DNA of 64,000 nt, from positions 169,001-233,000 of the forward strand of contig JADJRC010000009.1 in NCBI GenBank assembly GCA_016712415.1. The letters run 5' to 3'. Source of the stretch: Lewinellaceae bacterium (lineage in GTDB: Bacteria; Bacteroidota; Bacteroidia; Chitinophagales; Saprospiraceae). A program made the translations under genes and the position numbers. Positions 1 through 9,000 of the stretch are shown piece by piece (the first letter of the stretch is position 1; every line of letters starts with the position of its first letter). Under the pieces are notes generated by a model, which was not told the origin of the DNA, made no database searches, and saw nothing but the letters and a program-made list of their open reading frames with translations.

Positions 1-2
1 AA

Positions 3-986
3 ATTGCAACAGCATCCGGCTGCTTTCGCGTCGACTTGCAAAACGGTGCACTGGCTGACCACTCGAGTTTCGGGTCAATCCGGGGCGGATTGGCTAATAT
101 CCATACATACGACCGTTATATTGTAAACCACGAATACCGCCTGTCTACGCTTTCCGGCACAGGTGTTGGCGACAACATCGTCCGCGTATTCGATATGAAT
201 ACCCTTGTCTGGCTCACGACATACCCGCATGTCCCATTTTCAGATACGGTTTTCGACCGCATGGCAGGCCTTGGCGACCGTGTTTATTTCCTGCTGGAAA
301 AACAAAATGCTTCCCCCGGCCTGTCAGAACTCGACTTTACCACTGGCGCACTTTCGGAACATTCCGGCTTACCCGACTCCCTTTACTTGTTCAATGTGCC
401 CGATGCCTGGGAGGCAAGCGGCGAGCGCTTCCTCTGCCTGATCGCGGGAGTTGCCGATTCGATGGCCTACGTCATCTACAACGCGACGCAGCAAAAAATT
501 GTCACCCGGCTGAACGCCGAAAAACAATTGCCCTACTTCCTGTTGCTAGGCTACGGAGGTCAGCAAAACGGCCGGATATACACCCGGCATTATGCTTCCG
601 GCAAACTGGTCTGCCGCAACATCGCCGATGGAAGTATTGCCTGGGAGCGCAGCCTCTCCGGCAACAACATTAACCTGCTTGGGGTGTCGGACGATCGCCT
701 GTTGCTCCTGGAAGACAATGTCCTGTTCGCTTTGAATACGGAAAACGGCAGTCCCGTCTGGTCCAAAACCCTCGAGGGTGTTTTCATGGGACACGCCTTT
801 ATGGATGACAAGATAGTAGTACTTACCCTGGACAAGTTGAATTGTTTGAATCTGGGAAACGGTCAGGAAACGCTGAACGTCGGCGGTTTCGGCTTATATA
901 AAACGGGATATCCAGGCATCGTCAAAGCCGAACAGGGTCTGATTTTTATCGGATGGGAAAAGTACCTGCTATGTTTTCAGGGATAA
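3..986 (+). CDS. PQQ-like beta-propeller protein, 5'-truncated
   Basis: The frame is open to the left edge of the window, so the start codon lies outside; the visible part is about 327 codons and ends at a TAA at 984-986. The sequence shows repeated short beta-strand units with the pattern 'A-x-N-T-E-N-G-S-P-V-W-S-K' and 'N-I-A-D-G-S-I-A-W-E-R', typical blades of PQQ/quinoprotein-alcohol-dehydrogenase-like propellers. No catalytic residues can be assigned and no C-terminal T9SS sorting domain is present. It is convergent with the Asp-box gene, 16 bases away. The function is unknown; a binding or scaffold propeller is the most that can be said. Confidence 0.7.
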   Translation: MATASGCFRVDLQNGALADHSSFGSIRGGLANIHTYDRYIVNHEYRLSTLSGTGVGDNIVRVFDMNTLVWLTTYPHVPFSDTVFDRMAGLGDRVYFLLEKQNASPGLSELDFTTGALSEHSGLPDSLYLFNVPDAWEASGERFLCLIAGVADSMAYVIYNATQQKIVTRLNAEKQLPYFLLLGYGGQQNGRIYTRHYASGKLVCRNIADGSIAWERSLSGNNINLLGVSDDRLLLLEDNVLFALNTENGSPVWSKTLEGVFMGHAFMDDKIVVLTLDKLNCLNLGNGQETLNVGGFGLYKTGYPGIVKAEQGLIFIGWEKYLLCFQG

Positions 987-1002
987 TCGGCTAATGTGGG
1001 CT

Positions 1003-3492
1003 TTATTCCGCCGTTTTGATCACTTTTTTGCTGATACTCCCGTTTTTCCCCTGCAAGCGAAACAGCAAGGTTCCGGGTTCCCACCCTGAGCCATCAAGGA
1101 TAATTTGTTGCTGCCCGGATGCCAATAGCCCGGCGTTCACGGTTTTTACCAGTCTGCCGGACAAGTCGAATATCTCCAGTCGGATCACCTGAGGTTCGGC
1201 AAGGGCAAAAGAAACGCTTGTTATGTCCTTGAATGGATTAGGCGCGATCGACACCTTTTCATATGTTTCCGGGACATGTGTTCCGGTAGGCTGGGGTAGC
1301 ACCGCCCGAAACATCGACCTGCCGAAAGTCGCAGCCACCAGCGTGCGTGTCGGCGCATGGAAGGTCAGGTCGAGTATGGGTACATTGGGCAGACCCATTC
1401 CAAGCGGTTCCCAGTTTATACCGCCGTTGTAGGTGACCATCACCCCGGCATCGGTGGCAATGTACCAGGTGTTTGGATCGGTTGGGTCAAGAATAAGGTC
1501 ATTGACCGGCATGTCGGGCAGGTTGCCGGCGGCATTGTTCCAGGTTTGTCCTCCGTCAGAACTTCTGTAAACATGCGCCATATCATCGAAATGGCGGAAA
1601 CCGGAAAGGCAGACGTATATCGTGTTCGCGTCCCAAAGGTCGGCGACGACGCGGGTGACCCAGCGTTTGGGCAAGTTGTCGGAGATATTTGTCCAGTTCT
1701 GTCCGCCATTGGCCGTAAACCAGACATTACCGTCGTCGGTGCCTGCGATAAGGGTATTTGGAGCAATCGGCGATGCAGCGATAGTTGTAACAGTGCCGTA
1801 CACCACGCCGTTTTGTCCGCCCGGCCCGTTGCTGAGGTCGCCGCTGATGGCGGTCCAGTTCAGTCCGCCGTCAACAGATTTGAACAGTTTTTCGGCACCG
1901 AAATACATGATATCGGCATTATTGGGATCAAAAATATAAGGCGTATTCCAGTTGTACCGAATGGACTGGGGCTTTACGGCGCCGTTGGCGCCCTTCAGTC
2001 CGCCGTATTGCGACGACGTATAAAAAAGCGTGTCGTCGGTAGGGTTGACCAGCGTGACAAAGCCGTCGCCGCCTCCAACGGTTTCCCAATCGCCGGGGCT
2101 GCCGCTGAGTGTGCGCCAGGTGCCGTTGTCCTGCACCCCGCCATACAAACGTTCGGGGTGTTGGTAGTCTATTTCAGAAGTATAGCATTGCGTGACGGCA
2201 AAGGGCCGGTGTACCCAGGTACTGCCGCCGTCTGATGAAGTATAGACGCCGCCGTCGTTGCCGACAACCCGGAAATCGGGGTTGGCGGGGTGTATGTACA
2301 AGGCGTGAAAATCGACGTGCAGGCCGGCCCCGGCGTCGCTCCAGGTCAGCCCGCCATTTGCACTTTTCAGGAAACCGATACCAAGGCAGAATACCGCATC
2401 CGGGTCGTTTGGCTCGACCCTGATCTGCCCGAACCACCAGCCGAAGTTGGCGTATCCAGGGTCGCCGCCCGGGGGCAGTTTTGCCCAGGTGTCGCCATTG
2501 TCGCTGCTTTTATATGTTCCGGTGTAAAAGCCGTTTGTGCCGGCGTAGATGGCGTAGAGGGTACTTGGTTCCGAAGGCGCGATGGCGATACCGATGCGGC
2601 CGTTTGTACTGCCCTGGGGGAGCCCTCCATCCAGTTTTACCCAGTTGTTGCCGCCATCGGTGCTGCGCCAGATTCCGCTGCCTGCTCCTCCGTACACCCG
2701 CGTGTGCGGGCGCCGGATGCGTTCCCAGGTAACGGCAAAAACCGTATCCGGGTTGGAAGGGTGTATCGCCAGGTCAATCACACCGGTGGAGTCGTTGATG
2801 AACAGGGTTTTTTCCCAGGAATTGCCGCCGTCGGTGCTGCGGTACACGCCCCGTTCGGGGTTGTTGCTGAACAGGCTTCCCATGGCCGCGACAAAAATAC
2901 GCCCGGGGTTTTTAGGGTCGACTTCAATGCGACCGATACTGCCGGTATTTTCCAGCCCGGCAGAGGTCCAGGATTCGCCGCCGTCTATGCTTTTGAATAC
3001 CCCGCGCCCGTCGTAAGTGACGGAACCGCCGCCGCCGTTTGTTTCTCCCGTACCGCAATAAAGGGTGTTTTTATCCGAAGGATCGATAGCAATGTCGCCA
3101 ATGGAAAGGCTGGGCAGCCCGTCGGTTATGGGCAACCAGTTTTCGCCGGCATCCACTGATTTCCACACGCCGCCAGAAGCCGTTGCCGCATAAATGGTTT
3201 GCATATCGGATGCGTGCATGGCCACGTCGGTGATGCGGCCCCCCACTTTTGTCGGACCGGCCAATTCCCATTGAACGGAATTGTTGCGGCTTTCTGCCTG
3301 ACCTTGTACCCATTCCACGGCCTCGTAGTAAGCGCCGGAGGGAATTTGATCGTACGGAAATGCCCGTTGCAGGAACAGGTAGTCGTTCGGTTCCGGCGAT
3401 TCTCTCGAGACAAGTTTAAAATGCCGTATCTCGACAATATTAAACAGCAGGGCGATAGCGGCAAGGCCAAGCGGAAGCGCAGTATTTTTCAT
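1003..3492 (-). CDS. Secreted Asp-box (VPS10/BNR-like) beta-propeller protein with T9SS sorting domain
   Basis: About 829 residues. The start at 3492 (MKNTALPLGLAAIALL) was chosen over an upstream ATG eight codons earlier because it begins a clean signal-anchor. The body carries about eleven Asp-box motifs of the form S-x-D-G-G-x-x-W (for example STDGGNSW, SSDGGSTW, SSDGGQTW), as in sortilin/VPS10 and BNR-sialidase propellers. The last ~85 residues (VSIAPNPFKDITSVSFALA, then a L-E-I-F-D-L-S-G-R-L-V core) match the type A T9SS C-terminal sorting domain, so the protein is probably exported and attached to or released from the cell surface. Known relatives are annotated as glycosyl hydrolases or photosystem-stability-like proteins, but no enzyme activity can be read from the sequence. 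Confidence 0.85.
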   Translation of the reverse strand: MKNTALPLGLAAIALLFNIVEIRHFKLVSRESPEPNDYLFLQRAFPYDQIPSGAYYEAVEWVQGQAESRNNSVQWELAGPTKVGGRITDVAMHASDMQTIYAATASGGVWKSVDAGENWLPITDGLPSLSIGDIAIDPSDKNTLYCGTGETNGGGGSVTYDGRGVFKSIDGGESWTSAGLENTGSIGRIEVDPKNPGRIFVAAMGSLFSNNPERGVYRSTDGGNSWEKTLFINDSTGVIDLAIHPSNPDTVFAVTWERIRRPHTRVYGGAGSGIWRSTDGGNNWVKLDGGLPQGSTNGRIGIAIAPSEPSTLYAIYAGTNGFYTGTYKSSDNGDTWAKLPPGGDPGYANFGWWFGQIRVEPNDPDAVFCLGIGFLKSANGGLTWSDAGAGLHVDFHALYIHPANPDFRVVGNDGGVYTSSDGGSTWVHRPFAVTQCYTSEIDYQHPERLYGGVQDNGTWRTLSGSPGDWETVGGGDGFVTLVNPTDDTLFYTSSQYGGLKGANGAVKPQSIRYNWNTPYIFDPNNADIMYFGAEKLFKSVDGGLNWTAISGDLSNGPGGQNGVVYGTVTTIAASPIAPNTLIAGTDDGNVWFTANGGQNWTNISDNLPKRWVTRVVADLWDANTIYVCLSGFRHFDDMAHVYRSSDGGQTWNNAAGNLPDMPVNDLILDPTDPNTWYIATDAGVMVTYNGGINWEPLGMGLPNVPILDLTFHAPTRTLVAATFGRSMFRAVLPQPTGTHVPETYEKVSIAPNPFKDITSVSFALAEPQVIRLEIFDLSGRLVKTVNAGLLASGQQQIILDGSGWEPGTLLFRLQGKNGSISKKVIKTAE

Positions 3493-3504
3493 AAAACAGT
3501 AGGT

Positions 3505-3600
3505 TGTTTCCCGCAAATCAACACAGATATGCGGATGAAAATCAGCGGAAATCAGCGAAATTTTTCTGCGGAAATCTGCGGGAAACTCTTTTTTCCCGCA
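3505..3600. repeat. Imperfect palindromic repeat of 'ATCAGCGGAAATCAGCG / CTGCGGAAATCTGCGGG' type
   Basis: The segment is built from short repeated words (AATCAGCG, twice; CTGCGG and ATCTGCGGG) with a partly complementary CCCGCAAAT at its left end. It sits between the Asp-box gene and the methyltransferase gene and runs into the methyltransferase 3' end, so the last dozen residues of that protein (S-F-P-Q-I-S-A-E-K-F-R) are encoded by it. No second full copy was seen in this window. A REP-like element is an inference from the word structure. Confidence 0.45.
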
Positions 3601-4433
3601 GTCAAAATACCATACATCCAGGCTTCTTCCCGAAGGGCTTCATATTGCCGCATGGATGCTTTCACATTGTCTAGCCGGATGTCGTTCACGATATGAAAAA
3701 ACCTGAAAACCCGGCCGAAAGGCAGCCAGGCGGCAGAAAGGTCGTGCAGGTTGCGCAGCGAAACGCGTACGTTGGTCGTGGCGTCGCGGATAACGACCTC
3801 TTCAAAACCGGCCTCCTTTGCGTAATGTCGGTGTTCGTCCGCCGTGTCGATATCCGGGATGGCCCAGGGCCGCAGCCAGTCGGCGAGCAGTTGTTCGCCT
3901 TTGGTTGATACGGGGCGGTTTTGGCGCATATATTCGGCCATGACCAGTCTGCCGCCCGGTTTCAGCACCCGGAAGGCTTCCCGGTAAAACGCCGCTTTTT
4001 CCGGCGCATGGCAGATGCTTTCGCAGGCCCAGACCACATTGAAGGTATCGTTTTCAAACGGCATGTTGCAAAAATCTGCCTCGACGAAGGACGCTTCGGG
4101 CAGGTTTTTCAGCACTGCCTGTTGCCTGCAATCGGCAATCTGGCTTGCTACGATATTGACGCCCGTGACACGGGCCTGCAGGTGCTGCGCCAGCCAAAAG
4201 CAGGCATTGCCGACGCCGCAGCCCGCGTCGAGCACGTGTTCGCCTGCCTGTATGCCGGCGTATCCGGCCAGCACCCGGTTCATGTTGTCAAGGGCATCTT
4301 CGTGCCGGTGTGCGTGCTCGTCGTAATACCCGAAGTGTACGGCGACGTCGCGACGGCGGCGGTTCCAGATACGCCTGTAGTCAAATCGGGTGTGATCGTA
4401 GTAGCTGTGTACGTCGGGATACGTCCATTTCAT
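3552..4433 (-). CDS. SAM-dependent class I methyltransferase (sterol/tocopherol methyltransferase-like)
   Basis: 293 residues. Motif I is VLDAGCGVGNACFWLA at about residues 87-102, followed by the GVNIVASQI segment characteristic of gamma-tocopherol/sterol-C24/UbiE-like small-molecule methyltransferases, an acidic motif II (VEADFCNMPFEN) and the post-motif RVLKPGGRLVMAEY. This supports transfer of a methyl group from S-adenosylmethionine to a small lipid or metabolite; the acceptor cannot be deduced. The N-terminus (Y-Y-D-H-T-R-F-D-Y-R-R-I-W) also fits this subgroup. It is divergent from the small lipoprotein gene. The C-terminal dozen residues come from a repeat-like sequence and may not be ancestral. 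Confidence 0.85.
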   Translation of the reverse strand: MKWTYPDVHSYYDHTRFDYRRIWNRRRRDVAVHFGYYDEHAHRHEDALDNMNRVLAGYAGIQAGEHVLDAGCGVGNACFWLAQHLQARVTGVNIVASQIADCRQQAVLKNLPEASFVEADFCNMPFENDTFNVVWACESICHAPEKAAFYREAFRVLKPGGRLVMAEYMRQNRPVSTKGEQLLADWLRPWAIPDIDTADEHRHYAKEAGFEEVVIRDATTNVRVSLRNLHDLSAAWLPFGRVFRFFHIVNDIRLDNVKASMRQYEALREEAWMYGILTAGKKSFPQISAEKFR

Positions 4434-4537
4434 ATGGACAAGTATCCGAAAAATATTTTACCTCCGGCAACAAGTCGGCATACTTCCGGCGTTTAAAGCC
4501 TTCGGCATTACTTTTACCGATAAAAACAGAACAATTT

Positions 4538-5023
4538 ATGCAAAAACTCATCCTCTTCTGTTGTCTTGCAGGATTGCTGGTCGCGCAATCCGGCTGTGCG
4601 TCCTGGAAACAAAACCGCTGGCTCGCCAACCACAACAAAACCCTGAAACGCCTCGCAGAGAGCAATATTCCACCGGAACAGAAGCTCGACGGGCTGATTC
4701 AGGACTACGTGCTGTTTATGAATGAAGACCTGAAATTTCTCAACCCTGTAAAAGGCGTCAAGTTTGTGGAGAAGTACCATTCCCAGAACGAGCGCTATAT
4801 CGACAAAATACTCAACGACTCTGAAAAATGGCAGGGTAGCCTGAATACCCTGGAAAAGGTGGAACTCGGGGTGCGCGTCGCCAAAAAACCTTACCTGAAC
4901 GACGTAATCGATCTGGCGCCCAAATTCAAAAAGAAATACAAGCAATACGCTTTTATTGTAAAACTGACCGGCAAGGTGGTCGGCGGGCTCTCGGGATTTC
5001 TGGGCAAGGCGCTTGGGATTTAA
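4538..5023 (+). CDS. Small putative lipoprotein of unknown function
   Basis: 161 residues starting at the ATG at 4538. The N-terminus MQKLILFCCLAGLLVAQSGC is a hydrophobic signal ending in a lipobox-like QSGC cysteine. The mature part is charged and mostly alpha-helical, ending in a short hydrophobic glycine-rich stretch (KLTGKVVGGLSGFLGKALGI) that could associate with membrane. No family was recognised. It is followed at once by copy A of the palindromic intergenic repeat. Confidence 0.65.
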   Translation: MQKLILFCCLAGLLVAQSGCASWKQNRWLANHNKTLKRLAESNIPPEQKLDGLIQDYVLFMNEDLKFLNPVKGVKFVEKYHSQNERYIDKILNDSEKWQGSLNTLEKVELGVRVAKKPYLNDVIDLAPKFKKKYKQYAFIVKLTGKVVGGLSGFLGKALGI

Positions 5024-5031
5024 GGGTTTTT

Positions 5032-5135
5032 GGAGGTTGCGGGTTACGGAGGTTGCGTGAAACATTATTTCCTTAACCTTTATTCGAAAAGCCAGGGAAA
5101 GTCGCAACCCGCAACCTCCGCAACCCGCAACCTCC
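5032..5135. repeat. Palindromic intergenic element, copy A
   Basis: About 104 bases. Both ends carry iterations of GGAGGTTGCGGGTT, left as is and right as the reverse complement AACCCGCAACCTCC. The internal core reads TTCCTTAACCTTTATTCG-AAAAGCCAGGGAAAG. The same core, inverted, is found at 5933-6043 and a diverged one at 13703-13814. It lies between convergent genes. Confidence 0.85.
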
Positions 5136-5144
5136 GCGAAACCC

Positions 5145-5897
5145 TCAGGAGGTGATCTGAAAAATCACGGGTTTTGACGGACTGGCGTCGAGGTCAAAAG
5201 ACGCGGTTTGGAGGTTGAGCAGGTAAAAGCCATCTTTCACGTCGTTCGGAACATAGATCAGTTCTGTAATAGTGCAGTATTGCCGGACCGTTTCCGGGTA
5301 CTGCCAGAAGGCGCGATGGGCCAGCAATTTGCCTTCATCCTCCTCGCGGTCGACGGACGGCAGGTCGAGCAGCAGATGCTGCACGCCACAGGCAACGAGG
5401 TATTCCACGGCGGTGTAGTGCATGTAAGGCGGGTTGGCGCCCGAATAGTTCGCGGCCAACTTCAAATCGTCATTGGGAAGGGTCCGGATAATCAGCGCTT
5501 CTGCTTCGTCAGGGGCGATCAACTCCTCCAGTTGATCGGGAAAGATCACCCGGTCGCCGGCATCCGTCTTGCGCGGGTAAAGGCTGATGAGTTTTGCCAT
5601 GACATGCGCCGTTTTCAAACAATCACCCAGGACATACCGCTCTTTGGCAATATGACCCACGCATTCTGTGTGTGTGCCGTTGCCGTGCGGATTGAACGTC
5701 ACGTTGAAAAAATTGACGGGACCACCCTTTGCCGTGCTGCCGATAAAACTTCCCGCTTCTACCGGCCAGAAAGCCACAGGCGGGGCGTAAAAACAGTTCG
5801 GGTTGCCATGCCCGTCGCGGAGCGGTATCGACAGGTCGATAGGCCGGGACAGATCGGCATGGTACGAATGCCCTTTGTGCTGAAATATGACGCGCAT
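5145..5897 (-). CDS. Cyclase/kynurenine-formamidase-like metal-dependent hydrolase
   Basis: 250 residues from the ATG at 5897. The frame is open upstream through repeat copy B, but that part is only translated repeat sequence and was excluded. The motif H-G-N-G-T-H-T-E-C-V-G-H (residues near 70-81) corresponds to the H-x-G-T-H-x-D/E-x-x-x-H metal-binding signature of the cyclase family (Pfam Cyclase, which includes kynurenine formamidase KynB). The family hydrolyses amides or esters of small aromatic or other substrates; no tryptophan-degradation genes are nearby, so the substrate is not assigned. The gene is boxed between two inverted copies of the palindromic repeat. Confidence 0.8.
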   Translation of the reverse strand: MRVIFQHKGHSYHADLSRPIDLSIPLRDGHGNPNCFYAPPVAFWPVEAGSFIGSTAKGGPVNFFNVTFNPHGNGTHTECVGHIAKERYVLGDCLKTAHVMAKLISLYPRKTDAGDRVIFPDQLEELIAPDEAEALIIRTLPNDDLKLAANYSGANPPYMHYTAVEYLVACGVQHLLLDLPSVDREEDEGKLLAHRAFWQYPETVRQYCTITELIYVPNDVKDGFYLLNLQTASFDLDASPSKPVIFQITS

Positions 5898-5932
5898 AGG
5901 TGTTGATTGGTTTGAAAGGTTTTTGGGGTTTC

Positions 5933-6043
5933 GGAGGTTGCGGGTTGCGGGTTGCAGAGGTTGCGACCTTCCCTGGCTTTTAGAATAATGGTTAAGGTAA
6001 CAATGTTCCACGTAACCCGCAACCTCCGCAACCCGCAACCTCC
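5933..6043. repeat. Palindromic intergenic element, copy B (inverted relative to copy A)
   Basis: About 111 bases with GGAGGTTGCGGGTTGC iterations at the left and AACCCGCAACCTCC iterations at the right. Its core (CCTTCCCTGGCTTTTAGAAT, then AATGGTTAAGGTAACAATG) is the reverse complement of copy A with a few substitutions. It lies between the 3' end of the metalloprotease gene and the 5' end of the cyclase gene. Confidence 0.85.
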
Positions 6044-9000
6044 TACCGAACGATACTCAACCGTACGGCGCCTACACCCTTGCCGTCCGTCAGGCGCAGC
6101 AGGTAGGTGCCCTGGGGCAGGTCCTGCAAATCGAGTGTGGTGACAAATGTCCCGCCACCCGGCGCAAAGTGCAGCGAACGCAGATTCCGGCCTGCCACAT
6201 CGAACACTTCGGCGCGTAGTTCGGCGGGCGCTTGTTGCATTTCCAGGCGGAACAGTCCTGAAGACGGATTGGGCGCCAGGAGCAATCCCCATTCCGTAGC
6301 AGGGTTTACAATACCGAGCACCAGCACGAATACGGTATCTGCACATCCGTTAGCGTCTTCCACTACGACCATATAATCGCCGTTGGGCACGCCCGGGAAT
6401 ACCGGCGAACTCTGGAACGGCAAGCCGTTGATGGAATACAGGTATGGCGGTGTCCCCAATTGTGCCGAAGCAATAATGGTATCGTTTGAAACGCTTGCAT
6501 CGGCCTCAAGGGGCGGGTTCAACTGGAGCGGCACCGGTATCTGCACAATAGAGCCCGTCACGTCGCGCACACGCACGGAATTCGCTCCCGGAAAGATCGT
6601 AAATTCATTTGAACTCTGGAACGGTCCGCCGTTCAGCGAGTACTCGTACGGTGCTTCACCTCCCGTTGCAGCCAGTTCGATCGTCGCCTGGCCGTTGCAG
6701 TAGTCGATATCGGTGATCTGCCCTGCCAGCGACAGCGGCGGAATATTTACCGTGAAGTTCTCGACATCTATACAGCCGTTGGCATCCACGACAGTGAGCA
6801 TGTAATTGCCGTTGGGGAGGTTGACGGGAGGCTGCGGACCGTTGAATAAAAAAGTATAGGGGACTGTACCGCCCGTTGCCAAAAACTGGGCGTCGTTGCC
6901 GGTCAGTGTTACGGCGGCAAGGAGAGCAGGGGGCTGGTTGATAACGAAAGTCAGTTCCGTCACCGTGCCGGCGGCATCGCGCACACTAACGGCATGTGGA
7001 CCATCATTCAGCCCGCTGAACATGTTGCTGCTCTGGTAAGCGCCGCCGTTCAGGGCGTATTCGTATGGCGGGATGCCACCTGTGGCGTTGACCTCCAGCG
7101 CGCCGGTCTGGTCGCCAAAGCAGAGGATAGCGCCTGTTACGTTGATGGTTGTGATAACCAGCGGCGGCACGTTGACCGTTGCTGATGTAGTCGCCGTGCA
7201 GCCATTGGCATCAAGCACCGTGATGGTGTAAATGCCGTTGGGCAGGCCGGAGAAAACATTACCCGGCTGGAAATCGGCGCCATTGATACTGTACTGCAGG
7301 GCGCCGGTGCCGCCTGAAGCGGTGACGGTAATGACGTTCAGCACTGCGTTCGCCGAAACGGTAATGGCGGGAGGAGAGGTGATGGTCACCTCGTTGGTCG
7401 TAATGGTAAAGCCCTGATTGTCTTTTACCTCCACCGTGTAAGTGCCTGTGGGCAGGCCCGTAAAGGTGTTTTGCGGCTGGAATGCTCCGCCGTTCAGGCT
7501 GTAGGAATAGGGCATTTGACCGCCGGCTACTGTTGCTGCCACGGCGCCTGTGTTGCCCCCGAAACAATTGACCTGCGATTGCACGACCAGGTTAGCGAGC
7601 AGGGTGTTGACAGCCACGATCGTTTCCACGGTGGTGGTGCAGCCGTTTTCATCCTGCACGGTAATGGTGTAAAAACCGTTGGGCAGGTTTTCAAAAACGT
7701 TCGACGACTGGAACATAACGCCGTCTGTGCTGTATTGAAAAACGCCGGTACCGCCGGATGCCGTCACCGTAACGTCGTCGTCGAGCACATCGGCAGTTGC
7801 CTGTATGGCCACGGGATCGCCCAGGGTAATGGTATCTGTTGTTGTCGTGAATCCGAACTGGCCTGTCACCTCAATCGTGTAGTCGCCCGCAGGCAAGCCG
7901 GTGAAGACGTTGGAAGTCTGGTTCGGTCCGCCGTTGATGCTGTACTGGTACTGACCGTCGAGGCCGGTGGCGTCTACGGTGATTTCGCCGGTAGCGCTGT
8001 TCGGGCACAATACCGCCTGACTTTCCGCAGCCGTTGCAGCAAGGTTGTTTTGTACAATAATGATCTGGAAAGTTGCGCCCTGTACCCATGTAGAAGCGCT
8101 GAGGTCGACGGCATCAAACAGGAATTCATCTGCCACGGCGGCGTCTCCATTGTGCTCGTATGCCACCAGTCCGGCGTCAATATCCGCCTGCGTGAAGGCG
8201 TCGCCATACGCCATGGCCGTGCCGTCGAGGAGCAGCGTGCCGTGTTGCGGCAGGCTGAGCAGGGTGTACAATGCCGGTCCTGCGGCGCCGGAAAAGGACA
8301 GGTTGGTCGCCTCGATAGCGCCCGAGCCGCCTGCTGGCACCAGCAATGGTGTATTGATGGCGATTGTACCCGTGGGTATTGTGTCGGCGAAGCAGAAATT
8401 GAGCCCCCACGCAGTCACGGAGCCGCCGTCCTGGTTTACGTTATCTTTTACGATGATCTGCCATTCACCCGCTGCCATCATGCCGTTCAGAGCGGAGAGT
8501 GCTGTTACGGGTTGGTAGGTTCCGCTGATCGCCGGCGTGGTAGTTTCACAAGTTGCCTCAAAATCGTCGGCAGTCAGGGTTGCGCTGTCGTCAAAAATTG
8601 CGTTGATGTTGTTTCCTTCACATCCATCTGAGGTAGCCGGAACGCCGGGACGGTCAAACAACAATATGGTCGTGCCATCCGGCGCTACCAGGCGGGCGTC
8701 GAGGTCGCCGACCCAGGTATGGCTCACCTGGAAGGTCACATTGACGTCGGCGATAGTTTTATTTTCCGCGATGTTCAGCACGGAAATGGCGGTGTCTATA
8801 GCCTGCGAAATCGGCTGTGGCACGTCTGTGCTGTTGAATACCTGGTCGCAGGTGATCTTACCCGTCTGGAAGGCCATTACAGGAGAAAAGTCGCCGGTTC
8901 CGCAGTTGTTTGAAGGGCGGACGTGCCAGTAGTACACGCCTCCCGGCTGGAGTGTGGAGGTTTGGACAGTGGCATTGGCGGTGTTCTGGCTGAAAACGAC

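Noticed and set aside
5145..5897. The inverted-repeat flanked gene as a classical transposon
   Set aside because: The gene encodes a cyclase-family hydrolase, not a transposase, and no target-site duplications were recognised.
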